From Haemophilus pittmaniae (GTDB lineage Bacteria; Pseudomonadota; Gammaproteobacteria; Enterobacterales; Pasteurellaceae), in assembly GCF_900186995.1 (NCBI RefSeq), contig NZ_LT906463.1:806001-870000 (forward strand): a DNA stretch of 64,000 bases, in the 5' to 3' direction. Under the pieces are notes generated by a model. It saw only the letters and a program-made list of their open reading frames with translations. It was not told where the DNA came from and searched no databases. The position numbers and the translations under genes were made by a program. This document shows positions 30,397 through 39,724 of this stretch, in pieces. Within the stretch, counting starts at the first letter, position 1; each line of letters begins with the position of its first letter.

Positions 30397-32874
30397 TTAG
30401 GCTGCATGTTTAGGTTGTTTAAAGACCGTCACTTCCGGTGCTTTACCTACAAATTTTTCGACTTGCACGATGCAGGTGTTTGGTGAGTTGCCCTGTGCCA
30501 GTTTAGAAGTGCCTTCATCGCGGGTCAGTACGTTCGGGCAGCCGTTTTTACAGAGCGGTTTGGCACTCTTGCCTAAATCCAACGGATCGTACCAGGCGCC
30601 TTCATGTAGGGCGACGGTACCTTGGATTACGTTCTCGGTGACCACTGCACCGGCCAACACTTGACCTCGCGGACTTTCGATACGCACGATATCACCATCT
30701 TGAATACCGCGCACTTTGGCATCTGCCGGATGGATCATCACCGGCTCGCGATCCTGTACTGCGTATTTTTGACGCAATGAGGTGTGTGCTAATTGGCTGT
30801 GCAAGCGGTAATACGGGTGCGGGGTCACCAAGGCTAATGGATATTCCGGAGTGACATTACCAGCATATTCCTCCGGCTCCATCCAGCTTGGATGGCCTTT
30901 GCAGTCGTCGTAGTGCATTTTGGCGATAACATCAGAGAAAATCTCGATTTTGCCCGATGGCGTACCTAATGGATTGAGCAATGGATCTTCGCGGAATTCG
31001 CCATAACGAATCCATTTACGTGCAGCCTCACCGGTTTCAAAGGTAAGCGGTTGGTTGGCTGCCCAGAATTTCTCAAAGCGCGGCATCGCCACCCGATTGT
31101 TACGGGCGGTGGTGAAGGCGGTTTGATAAAACTCTTCCAACCATTCCATTTCGGTTTTGCCTTCAGTAAATTGTTCTTCAACCCCCGCACGTTTTGCCAA
31201 CTCGGCAAAAATATCGTAGTCATTTTTTGCTTCGAATTGTGGCGGTACTACCTGTTTCATCGGGAAAATATTCAGGTTGGAATAATCGCCCGACATGGTT
31301 AGGTCATTACGTTCATAGCTAGTAGTCGCCGGTAATACGATATCCGCCATACGCGCTGTTGGGGTCCAGTTCACTTCATTGACGATAACCACATCCGGAC
31401 GTTGGAAGGCTTTTACCAAGGTATTAGTATCTTGGTGATGCACAAATGGATTACCGCCCGCCCAGTACACGGCCTTGATATCCGGATAGGTAATTTGTGA
31501 ACCGTTATAATCAATGGTTTTGCCCGGATGTAACAATACATCGGCAATGCGCGCCAATGGGAAGGCTACTTTTGAGGTATCATCCAACCAGGTTTTCGCG
31601 CCTGCCGCAACTCCCGGATTGGCGGTGATAGAACCCAAGGTACCACCGGTTGCCGTCGGTACGCCACCGTTAGAATAATGGTAACTTAAGCCGAAACCTC
31701 CGCCCGGTAGGCCGATTTGGCCGAGCATTGCCGCTAAGGTGACCAACATCCAATGGCTTTGTTCGCCGTGGCGTTGACGTTGCATCCCCCAGCCGCCCAT
31801 CAGCATGGTACGATTTTTGGAAAAATCAGCCGCTAATTGTTTAATGGTGGCTGCCGGTATGCCGCAAATATCCGCCGCCCATTGTGCGGTTTTCGGTTGA
31901 CCATCACTTTTGCCTAGCAAATATTCCTCAAAGATTTCATAACCTTTGGTGTATTTTTTGAGGAACTCTTTATCGTGTTTTCCTTCACTCACCAAGGTGT
32001 GGGCAATTCCCAACATTAACGGCACATCGGTTGCAGTGTTGATCGGGAGCCATTCGGCATTCAACATTTGCGCACTTTCGCTACGTTGTGGGTCAATACA
32101 AATAATGCGTTTACCGGTAGCTTGGAATTTTTTGAAATATTCGATGCCTTTTTGGTCGGTCGAAGTCCAAGCGATACGCATGGTGGTGAGCGGATTAGCG
32201 CCCCATAATACGATAATATCGCTATTAGCTATCACATCATCCCAGCTGGTTTGTTGTTCGTACACCTCAATGGTGCCGAGGACGTGTGGCATAATGACCT
32301 GTGCCGCGCCGGTGGAATAGTCGCCCTTGTGGCCAACAAAGCCACCGGTAGCGTTCATATAGCGTTGTAGTAGGGTGCGGGAAGCATGCAATACACCGCA
32401 ACTAAACCAACCATAAGAACCGGCGAAAATGCCGCTTGAGCCGTGTTTATCACGTACCCGTTGCAATTGATTATGCACCAGATCTAAGGCTTCATCCCAA
32501 GAGACTCGAACCCATTCATCATGCCCCCGCATGCTGGTATCGCTGTTGCCAGGATTCGCTAAGAAGCCTTTGCGCACCATCGGATATTTCACACGGGTTT
32601 CACTATACAATTGATCCGGTACGACGCTTTGTAATTCGTTGACGATAGCCGGTTGCATGGCCGGCCCGGATTTCACTGCTTTACCATCTTGCACAACCAC
32701 ACCAATTGGCCCCCAGTGGGCAGCGGTAACAACGGTTGTTAAATTCGCTTCGACAGCCATTGCCGGTTGGGTCAGCATGCCCGTCATGCCACCGGTTAAG
32801 GAAGCACCGGCCACGCCAAGGGATGTTTTTTTCAGAAAATCACGGCGTTGTTTATTCACTTTATTGTTTTTCAT
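30397..32874 (-). CDS. torZ: Periplasmic molybdopterin N-/S-oxide reductase (TorZ/BisC family)
   Basis: Molybdenum reductase of 825 residues, exported by the Tat pathway: the signal QRRDFLKKTSLGVAGASLTGG has the twin arginines at about 10-11. The DMSO-reductase-family body shows GSYGWFSCGVLHASRTLLQRY (about 154-174) with WGANP near 223. There is no N-terminal Fe-S cysteine motif, as in TorA/TorZ/BisC. It reduces TMAO, biotin sulfoxide or methionine sulfoxide with electrons from the pentahaem partner TorY, encoded 30 bp upstream. The exact substrate is not decided by sequence. H. influenzae has the same pair (HI0643-HI0644, from memory). Confidence 0.93.
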   Translation of the reverse strand: MKNNKVNKQRRDFLKKTSLGVAGASLTGGMTGMLTQPAMAVEANLTTVVTAAHWGPIGVVVQDGKAVKSGPAMQPAIVNELQSVVPDQLYSETRVKYPMVRKGFLANPGNSDTSMRGHDEWVRVSWDEALDLVHNQLQRVRDKHGSSGIFAGSYGWFSCGVLHASRTLLQRYMNATGGFVGHKGDYSTGAAQVIMPHVLGTIEVYEQQTSWDDVIANSDIIVLWGANPLTTMRIAWTSTDQKGIEYFKKFQATGKRIICIDPQRSESAQMLNAEWLPINTATDVPLMLGIAHTLVSEGKHDKEFLKKYTKGYEIFEEYLLGKSDGQPKTAQWAADICGIPAATIKQLAADFSKNRTMLMGGWGMQRQRHGEQSHWMLVTLAAMLGQIGLPGGGFGLSYHYSNGGVPTATGGTLGSITANPGVAAGAKTWLDDTSKVAFPLARIADVLLHPGKTIDYNGSQITYPDIKAVYWAGGNPFVHHQDTNTLVKAFQRPDVVIVNEVNWTPTARMADIVLPATTSYERNDLTMSGDYSNLNIFPMKQVVPPQFEAKNDYDIFAELAKRAGVEEQFTEGKTEMEWLEEFYQTAFTTARNNRVAMPRFEKFWAANQPLTFETGEAARKWIRYGEFREDPLLNPLGTPSGKIEIFSDVIAKMHYDDCKGHPSWMEPEEYAGNVTPEYPLALVTPHPYYRLHSQLAHTSLRQKYAVQDREPVMIHPADAKVRGIQDGDIVRIESPRGQVLAGAVVTENVIQGTVALHEGAWYDPLDLGKSAKPLCKNGCPNVLTRDEGTSKLAQGNSPNTCIVQVEKFVGKAPEVTVFKQPKHAA

Positions 32875-32904
32875 TTCAGCCTCGTTTTAGATAGTCAGTC
32901 ATTA

Positions 32905-34005
32905 TTATTGTTTTGCCATATCTTTGGCATTGCGTTGCAAATAAATGGTTAAGGCACGCACTTCATCTTTGCTCATGGAGGTACGATCTTTCATGGAGTT
33001 CACCACGCCGAGCCATTGGTTGGCGGTATAGTGGTCAGCGCTAATCGCCGCATGGCAACCGCTACAATTGTTTTGATTTAATTGGCTGCCGTAGTGATTT
33101 AATGTAGTGAGATCGTTGGTTACCTTGACGGCCGGTAAGCTGACGTCAAAACGCACTTCGCGCCAGTCGGCATCGGTCACATCATCGTGTTTGGTTTGTA
33201 CCACTTGAGCGTGGCGGAATGCTTCATCATCAACGAGCGCCACGGTAATCCGTTTACCAAGCTCCGCATATACCACCGAGTCGGCACCGGCTTGCTGCCA
33301 GCCTTGTAAGACACCCTGTACCATGTCGCCATTGATTTTCACTTCATTAAGCTCAGCAAATGGCATTAAACGGACTTCGGCGCCCTGTTTGTCATGGCCT
33401 TTTTGCATTTCTACGGCGAAGGCTTGAGCAGTTGCGGTCGCGAGGCCATTCCCTTGCGGTGCGCTGGATTGGTTAGAACCTTGATGTTGTTGCTCAGGCA
33501 AGAAATGTACGATGCCCTTGTGGCAATCGATACAGGTTTGACCGTTGGCTTTGGCGTCGGTATGGGTTTGTTTGGCTAATTTGCTTTGTTGGGAAAGCTC
33601 CATCGCATCAAAACTATGGCAGCTACGGCAGGTTTCCGAATCATTGGCTTGCATATCATCCCATACCCGTTGTGCCATTTCCGCACGATGGGATTCATAT
33701 TTGGCTTTATCATCGATTTTACCGACCGCTTCGAAATACAGATCTTTTAGTGCGGTGACTTTAGCTTTCACATAATGCCAACCTTCGTTTGGAATATGGC
33801 AATCGCTACATTCGGCACGGATACCTTTGGCATTGGCGAAATGGCTAGATCCTTCCCATTCCTGTTGCGGATAACTCATAGAATGGCAGCTGGCACAGAA
33901 TTCCGGCGAGCTGGTTTTATGCATTACGCCCTGTACGCCCCACAGAGCTAAGGTACCCACGCCCATAAGACAGAGCGCAGAGATTAGTTTGGCTTTTTTT
34001 GACAT
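32905..34005 (-). CDS. torY: Pentahaem c-type cytochrome TorY/TorC family
   Basis: Membrane-anchored periplasmic cytochrome, 366 residues. An uncleaved N-terminal helix (about 7-27) is followed by five CxxCH haem sites: CASCH, CSDCH, CRSCH, CIDCH in the NapC/NirT-like domain, and CSGCH near the C-terminus (about residue 315). It passes electrons from menaquinol to the oxide reductase TorZ. It is the first gene of a torY-torZ operon. An FNR-like palindrome lies about 90 bp upstream of the start. Confidence 0.95.
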   Translation of the reverse strand: MSKKAKLISALCLMGVGTLALWGVQGVMHKTSSPEFCASCHSMSYPQQEWEGSSHFANAKGIRAECSDCHIPNEGWHYVKAKVTALKDLYFEAVGKIDDKAKYESHRAEMAQRVWDDMQANDSETCRSCHSFDAMELSQQSKLAKQTHTDAKANGQTCIDCHKGIVHFLPEQQHQGSNQSSAPQGNGLATATAQAFAVEMQKGHDKQGAEVRLMPFAELNEVKINGDMVQGVLQGWQQAGADSVVYAELGKRITVALVDDEAFRHAQVVQTKHDDVTDADWREVRFDVSLPAVKVTNDLTTLNHYGSQLNQNNCSGCHAAISADHYTANQWLGVVNSMKDRTSMSKDEVRALTIYLQRNAKDMAKQ

Positions 34006-34093
34006 AAGCCGTCCCCCACAAAAAATTAAAATAATAGATAGAATATACCTTAAAAGGTGTAGGCTATTCTAAGGGGAGTAGGAAAGAGGTGCT

Positions 34094-34107
34094 ATGATCT
34101 TGGTCAA
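34094..34107 (-). promoter_or_regulatory. FNR-like site upstream of torYZ
   Basis: ATGATCTTGGTCAA resembles TTGATNNNNATCAA (8 of 10 fixed positions). It lies 89-102 bp before the torY start in an otherwise featureless region. Anaerobic control of such reductases is common. Binding is inferred. Confidence 0.35.
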
Positions 34108-34206
34108 AGCCGGCGGGAAGAAAAATAGGTGAGAAATGGTGCTACGCAGATAATTTTCCGGGTAATTGCCTACCGAGGATAAAACGAAAGGGGCCAGCCC
34201 ATCGGT

Positions 34207-34282
34207 AAACGCCCCTTTGAAAAGTAAAGTTTTTGCTAAAATCAACTCTAAGTCATTGATTTTATTAGTGTTGGTTTGAAAT
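34207..34282 (+). repeat. 77-bp IHF-site repeat, copy 9
   Basis: AAACGCCCC start, core at 34256-34267 preceded by TAAGTCA. It lies antisense to its neighbours and ends two bases from the stop codon of the DASS transporter gene. Confidence 0.9.
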
Positions 34283-34284
34283 GC

Positions 34285-35739
34285 TTACCACCAGCCTAAC
34301 ATCTTCATCCAAAGCCCACCTACACCGAACCAGATGATGAGAGAGACAATCGAGACCAAGAAGCTGACGCCCCACCATTGACCGGTGGAGTTATAACCGG
34401 AGCCGAATAATGCTGGCCCCGGGCCGCCCGCATACTGGGTTAAGCTCATAGAAAGGGTGGAAGTGTAGCCAAGACCGATTGCCGCAATCATTGGCGGTGT
34501 GCCGACCGCAATGGCTGCCGCTAAGAAGGCCAGATACATCGCGGAAATATGTGCCATTGCCGAGGCAAAGAAGTAACGGGTATAGAAATACACCAATACT
34601 AAAATTGAGAAGGCTACCGGCCAACTGAAGGCGCCAACGGAACTGGAAATATGTCCTGAGATCCAAGTGATCGCACCGTATTTATTCAATGCATTGGCCA
34701 TCATTACCAATACCGCAAACCAGAACATGGTATCCCAAGCCGTAGTTTCGGAAACGATATTTTTCCAGCTCATAATGTTGGTCAATAATAAAATGACCAA
34801 ACCGATAAAGGCAGAAACCGTTGCAGAGATGTGGAATACCAAATCACCCACCGTCCAGAGGAAGAGTAATAGCACGAAATCTAAAGCTAAAATCCATTCA
34901 GCGGTACTCATCGGGCCCATATTTTTTAATTCTTCACGGGCCATTTCAGCCATTTTCGGTGTGTCTTTTAATTCCGGTGGATAGATTAAATATACGAAAT
35001 ATGGCAACACGATTAAGCTCACGATACCCGGAATAATGGCACCTAAGAACCAAGTCATCCAAGTGATTTGCACACCTTGTTGATTGGCTAATTCGGCGAC
35101 TAACGGGTTACCAGCCATCGCGGTGAGGAACATCGTACAAATGATGGTATCGATTTGTGATACGGCTATTGCCAAGAATGCACCGGCACGACGGGCAGTC
35201 GGACCCGGTTTAGATTCATAGGCATCGGCAATCGATTGCATGATCGGATACATAATGCCGCCGCCACGAGCAGAGGCAGATGGAATGCCCGGACCGATGA
35301 CCACATCGGCCAATGCCATACCGTAGGCAACGCCCATCATTTTTTTCCCAAAGCGAGCCACGAAGTACAGCGCAATACGTTTGCCAAGACCGGTTTTAAT
35401 TACCGCACGGGATAAGAACATAGCAATCGCGATTAGCCAAATGGTACTGTTGGCAAAGCCGGACAACATGCCCACTTCGCCCTGTTTTGGACTAATTGGG
35501 GTGAGGCCGGTGAGGCCACTAATTACTAGCGCCACTAACGTTGCTGCACCCATTGGCATGGCTTTGGCAATAATGGCAACAATGGTGGCAACGAATAACG
35601 CCAGCATCCCCCAAGCACGGGCAGATAAGCCTTCAGGGGTTGGAATGGCCCAAATCAGTAGGCCGATAGCAACGGCAATCAGCAAGCCTTGCCATTTAAA
35701 ATTGAGTTTGACCTCAACGGCGGGTATTTTGCTTTCCAT
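34285..35739 (-). CDS. DASS family dicarboxylate/tricarboxylate transporter
   Basis: Inner-membrane carrier of the divalent anion:Na+ symporter / CitT-TtdT group, 484 residues with about 12 helices. The ATG at 35739 (MESKIPAVEVKLNFKWQG) has GGAG at six bases. Family features include the SGLTGLTP region, an SASARGGGIMYPIMQSIADAY segment, MFLTAMAGNPLV (SNT-like signature) and a second related motif near the C-terminus. It resembles 2-oxoglutarate/malate or citrate/succinate exchangers. Substrate not assigned. A tract of eight C (35779-35786) lies in the leader, about 40 bp upstream of the start. Confidence 0.88.
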   Translation of the reverse strand: MESKIPAVEVKLNFKWQGLLIAVAIGLLIWAIPTPEGLSARAWGMLALFVATIVAIIAKAMPMGAATLVALVISGLTGLTPISPKQGEVGMLSGFANSTIWLIAIAMFLSRAVIKTGLGKRIALYFVARFGKKMMGVAYGMALADVVIGPGIPSASARGGGIMYPIMQSIADAYESKPGPTARRAGAFLAIAVSQIDTIICTMFLTAMAGNPLVAELANQQGVQITWMTWFLGAIIPGIVSLIVLPYFVYLIYPPELKDTPKMAEMAREELKNMGPMSTAEWILALDFVLLLFLWTVGDLVFHISATVSAFIGLVILLLTNIMSWKNIVSETTAWDTMFWFAVLVMMANALNKYGAITWISGHISSSVGAFSWPVAFSILVLVYFYTRYFFASAMAHISAMYLAFLAAAIAVGTPPMIAAIGLGYTSTLSMSLTQYAGGPGPALFGSGYNSTGQWWGVSFLVSIVSLIIWFGVGGLWMKMLGWW

Positions 35740-35778
35740 AGGAACTCCAAAATAAGTGAAAAAACGGGATATCCATAA

Positions 35779-35786
35779 GGGGGGGG
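35779..35786 (-). repeat. C8 homopolymer upstream of the DASS transporter
   Basis: Eight consecutive C on the coding strand (G on the + strand), 40-47 bp upstream of the start codon at 35739. In Pasteurellaceae, tracts of this size at promoters can vary in length by slippage. Confidence 0.6.
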
Positions 35787-35867
35787 TTAATCCATTAAAC
35801 GCCGCAAAGAATATCACTATCAATGGCCTTTGAGTATGCTGTAGATCAAAAAATAATCAACAATCAA

Positions 35868-35943
35868 TTTTTCAGCCACCTATAATAAAATCAATGACTT
35901 ATACTTGATTTTGAGGAAAACTCCGATTTTTGGTGGGGCGTTT
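35868..35943 (-). repeat. 77-bp IHF-site repeat, copy 10
   Basis: Minus-strand copy with AAACGCCCC ending at 35943 and core at 35883-35894 preceded by TAAGTCA. It follows the htpX terminator in the direction of htpX transcription. Confidence 0.9.
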
Positions 35944-35965
35944 GTGGAAAGTCTTTTGGTAGGAA

Positions 35966-35995
35966 TAAAAAACGACCGCCTAAGCGATCGTTTTT
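35966..35995 (-). terminator. Terminator of htpX
   Basis: AAAAACGA/TCGTTTTT stem continued by CGC/GCG with one mismatch. A T-run follows on the minus strand. Confidence 0.75.
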
Positions 35996-35997
35996 GA

Positions 35998-36849
35998 TTA
36001 GAGGTTGCGTAATGCTTCAATGCGTTTTTCTAACGGAGGATGGCTCATAAAGAGTTCGCTACGCTTGCCGTTAATCATAAAGGCATTCAACGAGCCTTCC
36101 AGATTTTGAGGCTCATGTAATTGCTGTAAACGTTGTAAAGCTGCAATCATTTTGTGTTTGCCGACTAAGTTGGCAGAACCGGCATCGGCACGGTATTCAC
36201 GATAGCGCGAGAACCACATGGCGATAATGCTGGCAAGAATACCGAAAATGACTTCCAACACCATGGATACCAAGAAATAAATGCCGGAGCTTTGACTTTC
36301 TTCACCGTTGCTATTGCGTGAGCTGGCGGCCACGGAGGCAATCACCCGCGAGAGGAAAATCACGAAGGTATTAAGTACGCCCTGTAGCAGCGTCATAGTA
36401 ACCATGTCGCCGTTAGCGATATGGGATACTTCATGAGCTAATACGGCTTCTGCTTCATCTTGATTCATCGCATTTAATAACCCGCTACTCACTGCTACCA
36501 AAGAGTTGCTTTTGGTGGCACCGGTCGCAAAGGCATTGGCATCGTCGGAATAATAAATTGCCACTTCCGGCATTGGAATGCCGGCTTGCGCAGCTTGACG
36601 CTGTACGGTCGCCACCAACCAACGTTCCGCCTCATTACTCGGTGTACTGATCACCTCAGCGCCAACCGAGCGTAACGCCATGGTTTTGGATAAAAATAAT
36701 GAAATTAATGAGCCCGCAAAACCGAATAGCAACGCCATAATTAAAATGCCGCTAGTGCTGTTGCCGGCAATGCCGGTGATGTTCAAGATTAGCCCTAACA
36801 CCAAGAGCACAGCAAAGTTGGTTGCTAAGAAAAGTACGATTCGCATCAT
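35998..36849 (-). CDS. htpX: Membrane-integrated heat-shock zinc protease HtpX
   Basis: Inner-membrane M48 protease that degrades damaged membrane proteins, 283 residues. The start at 36849 ([20 protein letters not shown]) has AAGGAA. A longer frame upstream has no homology. There are two N-terminal helices (about 4-25 and 33-55), then the zinc motif HEVSH in [12 protein letters not shown] (about 138-149), two more hydrophobic segments, and [15 protein letters not shown] with the third ligand Glu/Asp near 221. The C-terminal [14 protein letters not shown] is typical. Confidence 0.97.
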   Translation of the reverse strand: MMRIVLFLATNFAVLLVLGLILNITGIAGNSTSGILIMALLFGFAGSLISLFLSKTMALRSVGAEVISTPSNEAERWLVATVQRQAAQAGIPMPEVAIYYSDDANAFATGATKSNSLVAVSSGLLNAMNQDEAEAVLAHEVSHIANGDMVTMTLLQGVLNTFVIFLSRVIASVAASSRNSNGEESQSSGIYFLVSMVLEVIFGILASIIAMWFSRYREYRADAGSANLVGKHKMIAALQRLQQLHEPQNLEGSLNAFMINGKRSELFMSHPPLEKRIEALRNL

Positions 36850-36947
36850 AAAAAATGTTCCTTTAATTAGAGAGAGTCGGTAAACGAGACATAAATTGGG
36901 ATGTTTGGGCAAAAATCAAGGTCTGCCCAAAACTATTTGAATTGCGG

Positions 36948-39443
36948 TTAATCCGGCATCACGCTATTAAAGCGTTGGTTTTGAAAGCGGAACGGGATGA
37001 TTTGCACATTATCGCCCTGTTTGTGCAATTGATAGAATTGTGGATAGTTGAAATTCTTCTGCACGATATTATAAGGATTGTTGCTGCAGTTATGCTCGGC
37101 AGTTTGATATAAATGGTTGATTTCACGCACTTTATCATCTTCAGAACCCTCGCAGTTACGATAAATTTCTAAATGATTGGCTTCGTCTAGAATATATACG
37201 TTAAAACCACCTTCAACATTGTGTTCAAAGAAAAATTGTAGGAATCCTTCGCTGGCAAAGGCATCAATTTGCGACGGATATTGCTTATGTTCCTCGGGCA
37301 GATTGTCTTCAGCCACCGCGTTTTCCAGAATCTCGTCAAAATTGAGACCGCTTTCATTATCCGCTTCACGCAAGCTAATACCGCGTTCTTCAAAGAAAAA
37401 TTGCCAGTTTTTCCCGGCTACGCGCAATTTGGGCATCGGCGCCGATTGGCGATCGCCCATCTGAATGCTGATACAACGCTCGATGAGGGCTTCCACCAAT
37501 TTACGTAATGCCTTGGTATAGTGGCGGCTATAACAAAAAATCTGCACCTGAGGGGGCTGCGTGCCGCGATAAATTTTGTTAGAAAGCACCTTAAGTGCTA
37601 ACAAAATCGCATTTTGCCCCTCAAAATGTAGGGTGCGTACTTCGTTCCACACGTTGCGATAGGTGAAATCAATGCTGCCCACCAAGCTTTGTTGGCTCGT
37701 ACCGAAACTAAATAAATCGCTTGGTGAAAGCACGTTTTTCAATTCTTCAATTCGTGCCGTAGGATCTCGGGTGAGATTGATGGCCACAAATAGATGACGA
37801 ATTTCGCATTGCGAGAGCAAATTTACCGCCTGCTGATTACTTTGCTCGTTATTGCAGGTTTGTGGCAGAGACAACCGTAAATCACGGGCAAAGCTTCGTA
37901 GTGTCGCTAAATCTAAGGTTTTACTATAAAGATGCAGTTGCGTATCGGCATCCAATAAGTGATTAAAATAGGCCCAAGTCACCAACTTATTGAGCGTCTC
38001 GCCATATTCGATCACGCGATCGCGGGAAAACATAATGTGATGAGGGGGGTGATTGATCATATACCAGCCATCTTTGAAGGATTTATTGCCACGTACCTCG
38101 ATAAAGGTTAAATCCTCTTCTGCTAAATTATGCGAGATTTGGGTGTTTAATAATGTCACCTTACCCGGTAATTCTTCAAAGGCGGTGTAAAGTTTGCGCG
38201 ACAGTACATTCATGTCCTGCGGAATAACTCGTGAATGTAGCTTTTGCTTGCGGGCAAATTTCACCAATTGGCGATAGCTCATTAATAAAAACTTAATGAT
38301 GTTTTCGTGGCTTTCCTTGACCCGTTTCAGTTTCCAACAAGGCCGTGAATTGAGTTCATCGATGGTTTCATCCGACCATCCCCAATCGTGGGCAAGCACT
38401 TTCATGTAATCAATACGCCAATTGTCAGCTTGATAAAGGGTGAGATCTTCCATAGTTTTAGCGTAGAAACAGCGACGAATAAAATCTAAGCGCTTAAACT
38501 GTCCAAGTGCGCTTAAATAATTGGAGACCTTCGCCATAATCGCCACATAGGGATCAAAGTGATGGGAAGCCGATAAATGGCCGGCGGCTAAGTCCGCTTT
38601 AAATTGAGCCGCAATTAATTGGGTATGTGGATATTCACCGGCATACACTTCCAATAACAAAATTTTGAGTACAGATTTGTAGGGCGAGTCGATTCCTTTA
38701 TACAGTTGCCATAAGCCGGCACCGAAATATTCGTCGGCGGAAAAGCGTCCGAGACCACCAAAATCCACCCAATCGGCGGGATCGATTTCACCATTTTGAA
38801 TTAGTCGCGTGACTTCCAAATCGTATTGACTTTCGTCCACCCAAAGATGTAGCCACAATAATGGTTTGCCTGCCAGTCGCACAGCAGAACGGTAAAATTC
38901 ATCGAGCAACAGCATATATTGTGCTGAACCGCTGTTATCGATAGTCAGGGGTTCGCTATAACGTTCATTACGGAAACGTTGTTGCTCCATTAAATAGAAA
39001 TGTATGTCCACTCCGAAGGTTTGCGCCCATGCACTGACCGCATCGGCTTTTTGCTGCAATAAGGCCAATTGAGCAATATTAAGAGCGCTATCATGGCACA
39101 GCCAAATGTCCAAATCCGATGCGCGGCTTTGGCTCACCGAACCAAAACTGCCCATCACATAAATACCGAGTAAGGCGGGGGCTTTATGGTCATTACTGCA
39201 GAAAAGCGGGATCGCCTGTTCCTTGAGATAATTCTTTTGATAATCAGATAGCGAGAAATCAGCCACGCCACAAGGCGCCCCAGCCACAAAACCGGTGAGG
39301 TTCGGCTGATTGAAATGAAAAATTAAGGGGAGCAAGGAAAGCACATGACGCCAGGCATCATCCGCACCTAATAAGGCTCGATCCAGCCGTCGCCGATCTA
39401 ATGTGGCAACACGTTGTTTGGCGAGAGCGAGATCATTGAGCAC
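36948..39443 (-). CDS. cyaA: Class I adenylate cyclase
   Basis: Makes cAMP from ATP, 831 residues (E. coli 848, H. influenzae about 843). The N-terminal catalytic half holds the nucleotidyltransferase motif MGSFGSVSQSRASDLDIWLC (about 90-109, GS...D-D). The C-terminal half is the glucose-sensing regulatory region. In this family cAMP with CRP controls sugar use and competence in Pasteurellaceae. A CRP-type site is seen elsewhere in the window, at 48802-48817. Transcribed alone. The upstream gap holds a repeat copy. Confidence 0.97.
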   Translation of the reverse strand: MLNDLALAKQRVATLDRRRLDRALLGADDAWRHVLSLLPLIFHFNQPNLTGFVAGAPCGVADFSLSDYQKNYLKEQAIPLFCSNDHKAPALLGIYVMGSFGSVSQSRASDLDIWLCHDSALNIAQLALLQQKADAVSAWAQTFGVDIHFYLMEQQRFRNERYSEPLTIDNSGSAQYMLLLDEFYRSAVRLAGKPLLWLHLWVDESQYDLEVTRLIQNGEIDPADWVDFGGLGRFSADEYFGAGLWQLYKGIDSPYKSVLKILLLEVYAGEYPHTQLIAAQFKADLAAGHLSASHHFDPYVAIMAKVSNYLSALGQFKRLDFIRRCFYAKTMEDLTLYQADNWRIDYMKVLAHDWGWSDETIDELNSRPCWKLKRVKESHENIIKFLLMSYRQLVKFARKQKLHSRVIPQDMNVLSRKLYTAFEELPGKVTLLNTQISHNLAEEDLTFIEVRGNKSFKDGWYMINHPPHHIMFSRDRVIEYGETLNKLVTWAYFNHLLDADTQLHLYSKTLDLATLRSFARDLRLSLPQTCNNEQSNQQAVNLLSQCEIRHLFVAINLTRDPTARIEELKNVLSPSDLFSFGTSQQSLVGSIDFTYRNVWNEVRTLHFEGQNAILLALKVLSNKIYRGTQPPQVQIFCYSRHYTKALRKLVEALIERCISIQMGDRQSAPMPKLRVAGKNWQFFFEERGISLREADNESGLNFDEILENAVAEDNLPEEHKQYPSQIDAFASEGFLQFFFEHNVEGGFNVYILDEANHLEIYRNCEGSEDDKVREINHLYQTAEHNCSNNPYNIVQKNFNYPQFYQLHKQGDNVQIIPFRFQNQRFNSVMPD

Positions 39444-39511
39444 GGTATCCTACCTATACGACATAAAACAGGCCGCTATGCTACCACTTGGGCCATGATA
39501 AAGCAAAGCGC

Positions 39512-39587
39512 AAACGCCCCTGTGAAAATCAACTTTTTACTGAAAATGCATGCTAAGTCATTGATTTTATTAGAGCTGGCTTAAAAG
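39512..39587 (+). repeat. 77-bp IHF-site repeat, copy 11
   Basis: AAACGCCCC start, core at 39561-39572. TAAGTCA and TGGCTTA flank the core as a seven-pair stem with one G-T pair. It lies in the divergent cyaA / flavin-oxidoreductase promoter region. Confidence 0.9.
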
Positions 39588-39684
39588 CGTAAAAAAATTA
39601 TGGTTATGTGCTGAAAATAGCAGCGATTTTTAGCGCTTTTGCCTTGTGGATTTTTTTTGCTACCATGCTTTTTAATTTAGTGAA

Positions 39685-39709
39685 CGCCCCATATTAAGGG
39701 GCATTTTTT
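39685..39709 (+). terminator. Terminator-like hairpin in the leader of the flavin oxidoreductase gene
   Basis: GCCCC (39686-39690) and GGGGC (39698-39702) pair around a seven-base loop and are followed by ATTTTTTA. The hairpin ends about 10 bp before the RBS GAGGAAAG. It may be an attenuator, or the terminator of an upstream transcript. Confidence 0.5.
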
Positions 39710-39724
39710 AGTGAGGAAAGTACG

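Noticed and set aside
31946..32320. 124-codon open frame antisense to torZ
   Set aside because: It mirrors a strongly conserved gene, has no family motifs and no RBS. Same judgement for the long antisense frame at 35381-35755 over the DASS gene.
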